From the NCBI RefSeq assembly GCF_002939705.1, contig NZ_MDCB01000001.1:303672-367671 (forward strand): a stretch of DNA of 64,000 nucleotides, written 5' to 3'. The notes beneath the pieces are model-generated. The model was not told where the DNA came from. It did not search any database and saw nothing but the letters and a program-made list of their open reading frames with translations. Position numbers and translations under genes: made by a program. This stretch comes from Xanthomonas albilineans. GTDB lineage: Bacteria > Pseudomonadota > Gammaproteobacteria > Xanthomonadales > Xanthomonadaceae. Position 1 is the first letter of the stretch; each line of letters starts with the position of its first letter. This document shows, in pieces, positions 43,637 through 51,209 of the stretch.

Positions 43637-44620
43637 GTGATGTATCTCGATTTGATGGACAAGCCGCTTTTCGTCGTGTTGCTGTTGTGCGGGTTGATGA
43701 TGCTGTCGCTGTATTTCGCATTGTGTTTTGTTCTGCCCTCATTTGTGTTGTGCGTAAGGATCCGGCGCGCCAATGGTCGTCTACGGAAAATAGCTGGGTC
43801 AGGCAACGGCCCCGTTGCGGATGTCGAACTCGATGCGATTTTCGACGCGGGCCGCTACCTCGCGCGCTCCTGGCAGAATTACCGGAAGACACTGGTGTCG
43901 TCCGGTGGATCTGGTAGCCGTCGCGCGACGGTACCCGCGGCCGTCTGCTTCGAGCGTCATGAAAACATCGATGTACCGCTGAAGTTGGAATTCTTTCGCC
44001 ATTGCCCGGGATTGATGACTGGCATCGGGATTGTCGGGACCTTCTCTGGCTTGTTGCTCGGTCTGCATCAGTTCGCGGATGCTATCGCGCCGAAGGCCAC
44101 CGCGTTGGCTACTCCGGTGCGGCAGATTGGAGCGATGGGACATGCACCCGCTAGCGCGGCCAGTGCGCCGATGACTGGCGGGGTGTTCGTCTCTTTTTCC
44201 GCAACGCCGGTGCGATTGCCCGCGGTAACAGGCATGAAGGTTCTCAATGAGGGCCATGACGGCATGGCGGGCGCGGCTATCACTCATGCGGCGGTAAAAC
44301 CGGTGATGGCTCCATTGACAGGGGACATGTTGACAGGCGCGTTGAGCTGCCTGCTGCACAGCGTGTCGGGCGCTTTCCTCGTTTCGGCCATTGCGGTGTT
44401 GTGCGCGCTTTTGACCACGTTCGTCGAAAAGTTACTAGTGGCGCAATGCTTTCATCAGCTTCAGGAACTGTCGTCGACGATTGACCGACTGTTCGCATTT
44501 AATCCTGGCGACGATCCGATGATGCGTTTGACGTTGACGTCGGAATCGACAGAGCGGCTAATCAAGCGGATCGCGCTTGCATTAGACGACATTGCAATTT
44601 CGCGAGATCAAGTTCAGTGA
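43637..44620 (+). CDS. ZorA-like MotA/TolQ/ExbB-family channel protein
   Basis: A 327-residue membrane protein. An N-terminal helix (PLFVVLLLCGLMMLSLYFAL) and two C-terminal helices (LMTGIGIVGTFSGLLLGLHQ; SGAFLVSAIAVLCALLTTF) follow the ZorA pattern. The GIxGTFxGLLxGL motif is diagnostic of this branch of MotA/ExbB stators. An Ala/Val-rich insert of ~100 residues separates the latter two, and the long cytoplasmic tail of defence-type ZorA is missing. The GTG at 43637 is reported; an ATG follows at once, and AAGGA lies upstream. Its stop overlaps the ZorB-like start. Confidence 0.8.
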   Translation: MMYLDLMDKPLFVVLLLCGLMMLSLYFALCFVLPSFVLCVRIRRANGRLRKIAGSGNGPVADVELDAIFDAGRYLARSWQNYRKTLVSSGGSGSRRATVPAAVCFERHENIDVPLKLEFFRHCPGLMTGIGIVGTFSGLLLGLHQFADAIAPKATALATPVRQIGAMGHAPASAASAPMTGGVFVSFSATPVRLPAVTGMKVLNEGHDGMAGAAITHAAVKPVMAPLTGDMLTGALSCLLHSVSGAFLVSAIAVLCALLTTFVEKLLVAQCFHQLQELSSTIDRLFAFNPGDDPMMRLTLTSESTERLIKRIALALDDIAISRDQVQ

Positions 44621-45459
44621 GATTTTATCGATACGGATTTCCTGTGCGGCGTGACGTCGAGCGTGGCCAGGAAGAAAGCCCCTTCTGGATTTCGCTGTCA
44701 GACATGATGACCGGCATGACCGCGCTTTTTCTGGTGCTGGCCTGCAGCATGCTGCTAATGCGCATCACCGAATCGAAATCGCCCAGTGGAACGTCGCCCA
44801 GCGACGAGAAAGTCGTTGATACCGCCGCGCCGACGCAGCGCAACGAGCGTTCCGTGGGTGCGGCAGTGAACGCTTCGCATGATGCGAACCGACTTGCTAC
44901 CTACGAATCGGATATTTCCACCGTGTTGAAAAATATATCGGCGTTATCGCAGAAATACGGATTTTCGGTCGATGCTACCACTAACACGATCGATCTCGGC
45001 CAGTCGGGGCTATTCCCGCTTGGAAGCGACCGCTTGAGCGCGACACAGGAAAGGTTGCTGCGAAATTATGTCGCCGATCTCATCGCACTGACTCAGAACG
45101 ATCCGGCCATGGCACCATTGAAGAGCATCACCGTGGTCGGCTATACAGATCCGGCTGGGTCGTATCTGTTCAATCTCGATCTGAGTGCGCGCCGCAGCGA
45201 ACGCCTGATGTGCGTGCTACTTGCCACGCTGGAAAAACAGAGTAGCACGACAGGTGCACCGACGATGACCGAGGACTCGCTGCAGACCATCCGGCACCTG
45301 TTCAGGGTTGGCGGCTATTCCGCCGACGCACAGAAGGAAAGTGCCGCAGCAAGCAGGCGATTAGCGTTGAAGCTGGATTTTTACAAGATCGACGAGCCCC
45401 GGCGGCAAGCCGCTGTGCTTGCGATGCCGGTCGGGTCGTGCGCGCTTGGATCGCGTTAG
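44617..45459 (+). CDS. ZorB-like MotB/OmpA-family stator protein
   Basis: A 280-residue protein with one membrane helix and a periplasmic OmpA-type peptidoglycan-binding domain. The N-terminus FWISLSDMMTGMTALFLVLA carries the ZorB/MotB signature: a membrane Asp (proton-path residue) before MMTGM. The OmpA domain is readable at VVGYTDPAGSYLFNLDLSAR RSE, with the conserved Asp and Arg. It starts with GTG overlapping the ZorA-like stop, so the two are co-translated as a stator pair. No ZorC, ZorD or ZorE is adjacent. Confidence 0.85.
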   Translation: MRFYRYGFPVRRDVERGQEESPFWISLSDMMTGMTALFLVLACSMLLMRITESKSPSGTSPSDEKVVDTAAPTQRNERSVGAAVNASHDANRLATYESDISTVLKNISALSQKYGFSVDATTNTIDLGQSGLFPLGSDRLSATQERLLRNYVADLIALTQNDPAMAPLKSITVVGYTDPAGSYLFNLDLSARRSERLMCVLLATLEKQSSTTGAPTMTEDSLQTIRHLFRVGGYSADAQKESAAASRRLALKLDFYKIDEPRRQAAVLAMPVGSCALGSR

Positions 45460-45700
45460 GGAAGGTCTGAATAACCCCCTCCCCAGTAATGCAATTTATT
45501 GATTTTATAGGTGTGAATAAGAGCGGATAACAAAACATAGCGAGCGACTCTCAGGCGTACCGCGCAGCACGCAGGAACCGGTGTGTACGAGTGGTACATA
45601 AGGAATCCGAGCACAGCACGCGCCCGTCTGGCGGACACGCAGTAGTTTTGTTAGCTGCTCTAAGCGCAGGATGAGGTTAATCAGAGCATCACTAACAGGA
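45458..45700. repeat. MITE-like repeat between the ZorB-like and HAD genes
   Basis: About 240 bases beginning GGGAAGGTCTGAATAACCCC and ending with GGTTAATCAGAGCATCAC, whose complement (GTGATGCTCTGATTAACC) resembles the start, so the ends form a rough inverted repeat. It shares segments with the 38.3 kb copy and the end sequence at 7352. It has no coding capacity and could be a non-autonomous IS5-type derivative. It lies directly before the TTG of the HAD-domain gene and so separates that gene from the channel pair. Confidence 0.6.
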
Positions 45701-45708
45701 ATGATAGT

Positions 45709-48282
45709 TTGGAAACGATAACAAGTATTGCGCCGTGCGCGCTGCCGGATGTCTGGCGTCATGCCGCCGAAGGCAAGACCGTCGCCTCGTTCGACTGCTT
45801 CGATACGCTGCTGTGGCGTGGCGTGAGCGCGCCGAGCCAAGTTTTTTGTGAGTTGGCCGGCAAGCCGCCGTTTTCGACGCAAGGCTATACCGCCTACCAT
45901 CGCGTGATGGCCGAATCGTTGGCGCGTCGTGTCCGGTTTGAACAGAAAGAGGTTCCAGAAGTCACGCTGCGCGAGGTGTATCAGCAGTTATTCCCGGAGC
46001 CTGACGATGCAACCCGGATAACGGCATGCATGGCGTGCGAACAGGAAGCTGAGGCATCGATCTGCTTCGTCGTGCCAGCTGTGATTGCCTGCATGCGCGA
46101 AGCCAGGCGCTTGGGGATGACCATTATCGTCGTCAGCGATACCTATTTTAACGCTGGCCAGCTGCGTGCACTCATTGCGTCAGTGTCGCCCGAAGCCGAC
46201 GAGCTGGTCGACCGGATCTTCTGCTCTTCCGACTATCGGACCATGAAGAAGTACCAGCTATGGCACCGCGTGCTCGACGAACTGTACGCAGCACCTGAAA
46301 CAATCGTGCATTTAGGTGATAATCGCGTCGCCGACATACTAATGCCGTCGAAGCTGGGCATCGCGTGCCTGTGGCTAGATCGGTATGCCGGTGCAGCCAT
46401 GACCGTGTTGCGCCGACGCGAATGCGCGACCCGATTGATATTCAGCGGCGTTGAAGAGACTCGGTCCGTGTGGACACTTTACGACGGCCTCGACTGTCGA
46501 ACGCAAGCCGAGCGTTCGAACTGGCATGATGAACTCGGCTGGCACTTTCTCGGACCGGTGGTCTTTGCTTTTGCGAAAACGCTGGCCGACGAATTTGCCG
46601 GCCAAACACACGGAATCGATCAGCCGACGGTTCGCTTCGGGTTTCTGATGCGCGATGCTCATCTGTTACGCGAAGCTGCGGATATCGTCGCACCTCATGA
46701 GCCGCATCCGTCATTGCACATCAGTCGAAAGACCGCGTTCTCTGCGTCCTTCGATAGTGACGATGCCATTCTGCATTTCGTCAAGTTGGGCAGGCTCGAA
46801 TATCGGTTGAGTGCCGCGCAATGTGGCGTCTGTCTACTTCTGAACGAGGTAGAGAAAGCGCGTCTGGCGGAAGCGTTCATGGCAAAAGAAGACACAACAG
46901 GTGCAATGCGGGAATTTTTTTCTCCGCAGATGTTGGACGCTATCAAGACGCGTTCGAAAGCGTTCCGTGCCAGGCTCATCAGGCACATCGTCGCGCAGAC
47001 AGGACTCAAGCGCGGCGACACATTATGTCTCGTCGATACAGGTTATAATGGAACGATTCAATACTTGCTGCATGATGTATTGCGTAAGGAAATGAACGTC
47101 ACCGTCATCGGACGGTATCTAATCTACCGGCAGAACCTCAGACTGCACGGAAGGGCATCGGGCCTCATCGACGAATCGTGGCTCGACCACGGACTGATTC
47201 ATACGCTCTCGCAGTCGGGTCTGTCGTATCTAGAGGCGCTATGCGCCGGTGCTGGCGGCTGCGTTGTCGACTATGCGCAGAATGGGCGCTCCGTCTGCAA
47301 TGCGGAGATGGTCTGCCGCTCGCCATGGATAGACGCATGCCAGCGTATGGCGCTGATGTTCGTCAATCAGGTTTGCGCCTCATCCGCGTCCGAGCTGCCG
47401 AAGCTGACGCGTAGCCGTTTACGCGAGTCCGCATTGACGAACATCAGCGCCATGCTGTTTTTCCCCAGCGAGTGCGAATTGTCCGAGATCAGTCAGATGC
47501 AGGGGGAAGTGAATCTCGGCGCCGATATCTGCCACAGCCTGTGCGATCCAGAAAAAGGCCTGAGTGGATTGCGGCGGCGGGGGCTGCTTTATATGACTGG
47601 CGGTGGCGAGTTTCGGAGCAATTGGCCTTTTGAGCTGCGTTATGCGGGCGCAGATCAGCTGGCCCTTTACATGGCGTGCTTTCGCAACGGTTTGCGGATG
47701 ACCGAGCCTGCGTTTTCTTACCGCCACATTACATTGCCGCTGACATTCGCATTTGAAGCAGACGTCGCGCGTCGATGCGTGCCCGCACATGCGACATATG
47801 ATGGATATTACACTGCCGTTTTTCCACTTAGCCAAGGTAAGGTGTACGTTGAAATCGGCGCTGTCGCACAGTGGTTGCAAATCGAATCGGTGACCAGCTT
47901 TCCAGCTGAGGCGTACGGCTATATATCTGAGTCCAGTGGGCCACAACTGCGCTTCGAGTCAACCGATTATATATTTGATGACGTGACGCGCCATGGTAAC
48001 GGACTGCTGGAGTGCGATCATGCCGCCGTAATGACGTTTGCGCCGATTCCGGAAGGAACGTCGGATTACATCCGGCTGGTATTCCGCCCTATAACCCTTC
48101 GCGACGACCCACAGCTAACTGCGTGGCCCGCCGACCAGCAACTCGTTGCCGTCAACGGTGTGGATAGCCACTGCGGCGGCAAAGACAAGTCAGCGCCGAT
48201 ACCCAGCTATGCGGCGCTTATCGACGCAAAACTGGCTGCGATCGGATCGGTTCTGAACACCGCGGTCTATACCGGATTGTAA
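45709..48282 (+). CDS. Large HAD-superfamily protein (857 aa), function unknown
   Basis: The N-terminal ~230 residues form a HAD hydrolase domain: motif I SFDCFDTLLW (nucleophile Asp29, in the D-x-F-x-T form used by dehalogenase-type HADs), motif II TIIVVSDTYF, a Lys in MKKYQLW, and motif IV VHLGDNRVADIL. A second region (280-560) has GFLMRDAHLLREAADIV and CLVDTGYNGTIQYLLHDVLR, typical of the predicted-HAD family often near glycan-synthesis genes. The rest is beta-rich and unrecognised. The start is TTG at 45709 with AACAGGA upstream. A MITE-like repeat lies between it and the ZorAB-like pair. Confidence 0.7.
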   Translation: METITSIAPCALPDVWRHAAEGKTVASFDCFDTLLWRGVSAPSQVFCELAGKPPFSTQGYTAYHRVMAESLARRVRFEQKEVPEVTLREVYQQLFPEPDDATRITACMACEQEAEASICFVVPAVIACMREARRLGMTIIVVSDTYFNAGQLRALIASVSPEADELVDRIFCSSDYRTMKKYQLWHRVLDELYAAPETIVHLGDNRVADILMPSKLGIACLWLDRYAGAAMTVLRRRECATRLIFSGVEETRSVWTLYDGLDCRTQAERSNWHDELGWHFLGPVVFAFAKTLADEFAGQTHGIDQPTVRFGFLMRDAHLLREAADIVAPHEPHPSLHISRKTAFSASFDSDDAILHFVKLGRLEYRLSAAQCGVCLLLNEVEKARLAEAFMAKEDTTGAMREFFSPQMLDAIKTRSKAFRARLIRHIVAQTGLKRGDTLCLVDTGYNGTIQYLLHDVLRKEMNVTVIGRYLIYRQNLRLHGRASGLIDESWLDHGLIHTLSQSGLSYLEALCAGAGGCVVDYAQNGRSVCNAEMVCRSPWIDACQRMALMFVNQVCASSASELPKLTRSRLRESALTNISAMLFFPSECELSEISQMQGEVNLGADICHSLCDPEKGLSGLRRRGLLYMTGGGEFRSNWPFELRYAGADQLALYMACFRNGLRMTEPAFSYRHITLPLTFAFEADVARRCVPAHATYDGYYTAVFPLSQGKVYVEIGAVAQWLQIESVTSFPAEAYGYISESSGPQLRFESTDYIFDDVTRHGNGLLECDHAAVMTFAPIPEGTSDYIRLVFRPITLRDDPQLTAWPADQQLVAVNGVDSHCGGKDKSAPIPSYAALIDAKLAAIGSVLNTAVYTGL

Positions 48283-48315
48283 TGAGCAAGGCAAAATACT
48301 TTTTGAGGATTTAAT

Positions 48316-49035
48316 ATGGATGGTGCAGTATTTCACGGCTACCACACCGGAGGTATCTACAATGCAGGCAAGTTTGAGGAGCGGCGTTATACGACCATAG
48401 GTATTGATGGATACAATAGGAGGCTCGCGGGTGAGTTGGAGTGGACCAACAACATTTATCCGCGTCCCTATGGCCCTTCCGTTGACGATTGGGTGGATGA
48501 ACGCGATAGGGTGCCAAAAGAGCGGCGTGTCAAAGACGATTATCGCCATCCCCGGTTTTTTGCCAAACCCACCACGAGCGCGGCAGTGGAGGAGTGCAGG
48601 CCGGCTTCGGGCGTCGTGCAGCAGGCGCGGCGGCTGGACAATGCGAGCGCGAGCCCTCTTTTCGCTGCAAGCGCGGTGCGACGAGGAATCCGGTCGTGTG
48701 TCCCGTCGAATCTGCCACCGAGTGTCGCCGTGGGCCATAGGCTAGCAGGACCATTGGCATCTGAGTATATTCAAAATTCATGCTTGCTCGTCAATCGGCC
48801 TGCAAGTACGTTTGTAACGTTAGGGAGTCGTGTTACGGCAGGGCATGCCCTATCGGACATCGCCAGCGGTGCAGACGCGACCAACCGCCCGCGCAACGTG
48901 AAAGGCACACATGAAAAAGACGACATGACCCAACGGGGCCAACATAATGCAGGCGGTCTTGTGGCGAGAATCAAGGCGAATATTCGGAATTATATCGATG
49001 CAAAGTTACGCCGGTATCCTGCAAGTCGGACTTGA
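48316..49035 (+). CDS. Hypothetical protein, possible secreted substrate (239 aa)
   Basis: I do not recognise this protein. It starts with ATG at 48316 behind a good GAGGATTTAAT site, 33 bases after the HAD gene, so probably co-transcribed. The N-terminus is rich in Gly/Tyr (MDGAVFHGYHTGGIYNAGKF). The remainder is polar and Arg/Ser/Ala-rich with no membrane helix, and ends in a basic helix (VARIKANIRNYIDAKLRRYP). It could be a T3SS substrate or an accessory protein of the preceding gene. Confidence 0.55.
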   Translation: MDGAVFHGYHTGGIYNAGKFEERRYTTIGIDGYNRRLAGELEWTNNIYPRPYGPSVDDWVDERDRVPKERRVKDDYRHPRFFAKPTTSAAVEECRPASGVVQQARRLDNASASPLFAASAVRRGIRSCVPSNLPPSVAVGHRLAGPLASEYIQNSCLLVNRPASTFVTLGSRVTAGHALSDIASGADATNRPRNVKGTHEKDDMTQRGQHNAGGLVARIKANIRNYIDAKLRRYPASRT

Positions 49036-49077
49036 GCTGATAAATGATGAACGCGGTGATTCCTGTAATTAAAATTC

Positions 49078-49158
49078 TTACCACTGATGTCACTGGGATA
49101 AATTTTTCCCATCCTCCCACTTTCGCACAGAACTGGAAGACTTTGAATAGACTCTTAG
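49078..49158 (+). repeat. Solo right end of the IS5/IS427-type element
   Basis: TTACCACTGATGTCACTGGG...CTCCCACTTTCGCACAGAACTGGAAGACTTTGAATAGACTCTT matches 13887-13966 (TTACCACTGATGGCAATGGG...CGCCCACTTTCGCACAGAGTCGGAAGATTTTGAACAGGCTCT) in the same orientation. No transposase remains. Together the two ends bracket the T3SS region. Confidence 0.8.
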
Positions 49159-49381
49159 AACTCCTGCGCCTACCACTTCAAACGGAGTTTTCGACTGCGC
49201 GAGATGCTACCGCGTCTGGCTCGCGCCATGATGCTGCACCAGGCTCATGCGCAGCCGGTCTTGCGGATGGCCAGTAATTTTCATAGCCGAGAATATTTAC
49301 TAATAAATAACATAATCGCACTATCTCATCGCCATCATCAGAATAGATGATCGATTTTATTTATTAACAAGGTAATTATAT
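49159..49381. other. Leader of the AT-rich candidate effector gene
   Basis: 223 bases that become strongly AT-rich from 49280. AACAAGGTAATTATAT before the ATG at 49382 gives the ribosome-binding site. A promoter is likely but not defined. No other gene seen. Confidence 0.35.
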
Positions 49382-51082
49382 ATGTTGCAATACGTTGGAG
49401 AAATTTGTGCCCCACATAATTTAAGTTATGGAAAAAATATAGATTCCTCAAGAAATAGAATAGAGATTGAAGGTAATGTAAAAATTCCCAGGCCTAAATT
49501 ATGCAATGAAATTGCAGCCGTTTTCAGCGCAGATCAGGCCATAAATGCAAATATGAAAATTTTGCAAAAATGCGATTTTGGACAATCTACGTCTGATGCT
49601 TTTAGAAAAAAATCTTTTTTTAACCATGCTAGTAATCTAGTGGGGAAAACAATACATCCCCAAGTTGCAGATCGCTTTCGCTCGGAAGTTTCCTTTGATG
49701 GAACGGGTAAAATAATTGGATTCAAAAAGGAAATTTCAAATAATAAATTAGATTTTCTAATAAAAATTTGCATTCATTCTATTAATGAGACTCCGCATTT
49801 AATAGAAAATAAGATTAGAACCCCTGGGGAGTGCTTAATAAATATTGCCATCTCTCTTGACAGTGTCATGCCACCAATCCCGCTTAAGGATGAAATTCAA
49901 GCGACTATAAGATATACTTGGCTTGATGGTGGCTTGTCGCGTCAAGCCCTTGTAAATTTAATCGAGCTTATCAAGTTGAGAACCAGGTTTAATGCGCCTG
50001 AATTATATCCAAAAATAAGAAGGAAAATTGACGATATTGCTGGAACTTTGGAGAAAGAAACCTTCCAGACGAAACGGAATGACAATTTCTATGGTCGCCT
50101 TTTTGAAACGCATTTATCAGAATATTTAATAAAAAATCCTGATTATGCGATGATGGAGGTCCGTGATGCAGTGGCTGCATTTATTTTGCAAGACTTCATA
50201 TCTCCACTTTTAACGTGCAAAGGGAATGAAGAATCGCAATCTGCAATTTGTGAAAGGCTAGCTTCTCTTATGGAAGATGACCCTCCTTCTTGGCGGTGCA
50301 ATATTGAATCAGTTAAGAAATTTCTTGCCTCTAAGAGTCAAGCTGACTTTATAGAAATGATGAAATATCATGGCGAATTTTCTGTGCCATTGATTCTTTC
50401 TGTAGCAGTGAAATATATTACTATCGCGCCAGGATTGCAAGAGCTTAAAAATAAAGCGAGTGAATTTTATATTGAAAAAATCATTCCGCAACGCGAGCTT
50501 CGCAAGCTTATATTAAGTAATAATGCTCATAATAAAAAATCCAACCTTTATGGTTTGATGCTTCCATATCAACGTGGAGCAAATGCAGGCTATTCCATGA
50601 GTGGCGGGATCGGCATCAGGCCTATTGATCGTTATGCACTCCCTGGCGTGGAAGATGGTATGCATGAGGATGATCTGGTAGCGTCATCCAATGAGATAAC
50701 CATTGGGACTGGAGTTTCTGGCTCATCAAATATTCTTAATTTTCTTTTCAATAAAATTCGAAAAACATCAACGAATTTTCCTATGGATGCCGGGAGATTG
50801 GCCGTGGCCTCTTGGCTTGCTTATAGTGGAGGGCACTCTTTTAATGAAGCTTATTCTGTATTCTCGTACAAAAACGCAGGGAAATTTAAATCAATCTCTT
50901 TTAAGAGTTTAGCTGAAGACTATGATTTAATGAATAAAGGCGTGGAGCATGCATACAATCAAGTACTACAGACAGCCAAACGTTTACAGAAACCGGGGTC
51001 CGGGCAACTGCCCCCCCATGTCAGAGTGTCAGCCTCCCGTAAAATTGATCCAGCCATAGCTAGAGGTCTCCGTGCGCACTAG
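49382..51082 (+). CDS. AT-rich candidate effector of unknown function (566 aa)
   Basis: I do not recognise this protein. It is Lys/Asn/Ile-rich with A/T-ending codons, unlike everything around it, which indicates recent transfer from a different source. No signal peptide or membrane helices. The N-terminus is polar (SYGKNIDSSRNRIEIEGN), the middle helical (LVNLIELIKLRTRFNAPELY). A Gly-rich part (NAGYSMSGGIGIRPIDRYAL; ITIGTGVSGSSNIL) precedes FPMDAGRLAVASWLAYSGGH, then SFNEAYSVFSY, which may be an active-site region. It lies between the T3SS accessory genes and alb15, 127 bases from the latter. Effector status is inference from position and composition. Confidence 0.55.
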   Translation: MLQYVGEICAPHNLSYGKNIDSSRNRIEIEGNVKIPRPKLCNEIAAVFSADQAINANMKILQKCDFGQSTSDAFRKKSFFNHASNLVGKTIHPQVADRFRSEVSFDGTGKIIGFKKEISNNKLDFLIKICIHSINETPHLIENKIRTPGECLINIAISLDSVMPPIPLKDEIQATIRYTWLDGGLSRQALVNLIELIKLRTRFNAPELYPKIRRKIDDIAGTLEKETFQTKRNDNFYGRLFETHLSEYLIKNPDYAMMEVRDAVAAFILQDFISPLLTCKGNEESQSAICERLASLMEDDPPSWRCNIESVKKFLASKSQADFIEMMKYHGEFSVPLILSVAVKYITIAPGLQELKNKASEFYIEKIIPQRELRKLILSNNAHNKKSNLYGLMLPYQRGANAGYSMSGGIGIRPIDRYALPGVEDGMHEDDLVASSNEITIGTGVSGSSNILNFLFNKIRKTSTNFPMDAGRLAVASWLAYSGGHSFNEAYSVFSYKNAGKFKSISFKSLAEDYDLMNKGVEHAYNQVLQTAKRLQKPGSGQLPPHVRVSASRKIDPAIARGLRAH

Positions 51083-51209
51083 CCACCGAGGCGACCAACA
51101 ATGCGCAAGAGCAAGGAGAACAGTACGTTATGCCTAATGGTTTGGTTCGGCCCTTGTTTGACACGATCAGCCTCTAGGAACCGTCGCCATCCGAGTTCGC
51201 CGCATAAGC

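Noticed and set aside
43637..45459. A full Zorya anti-phage system
   Set aside because: Only ZorA/ZorB-like proteins are present. No ZorC, ZorD (helicase/nuclease) or ZorE was found next to them, so the name Zorya is not given to the locus.
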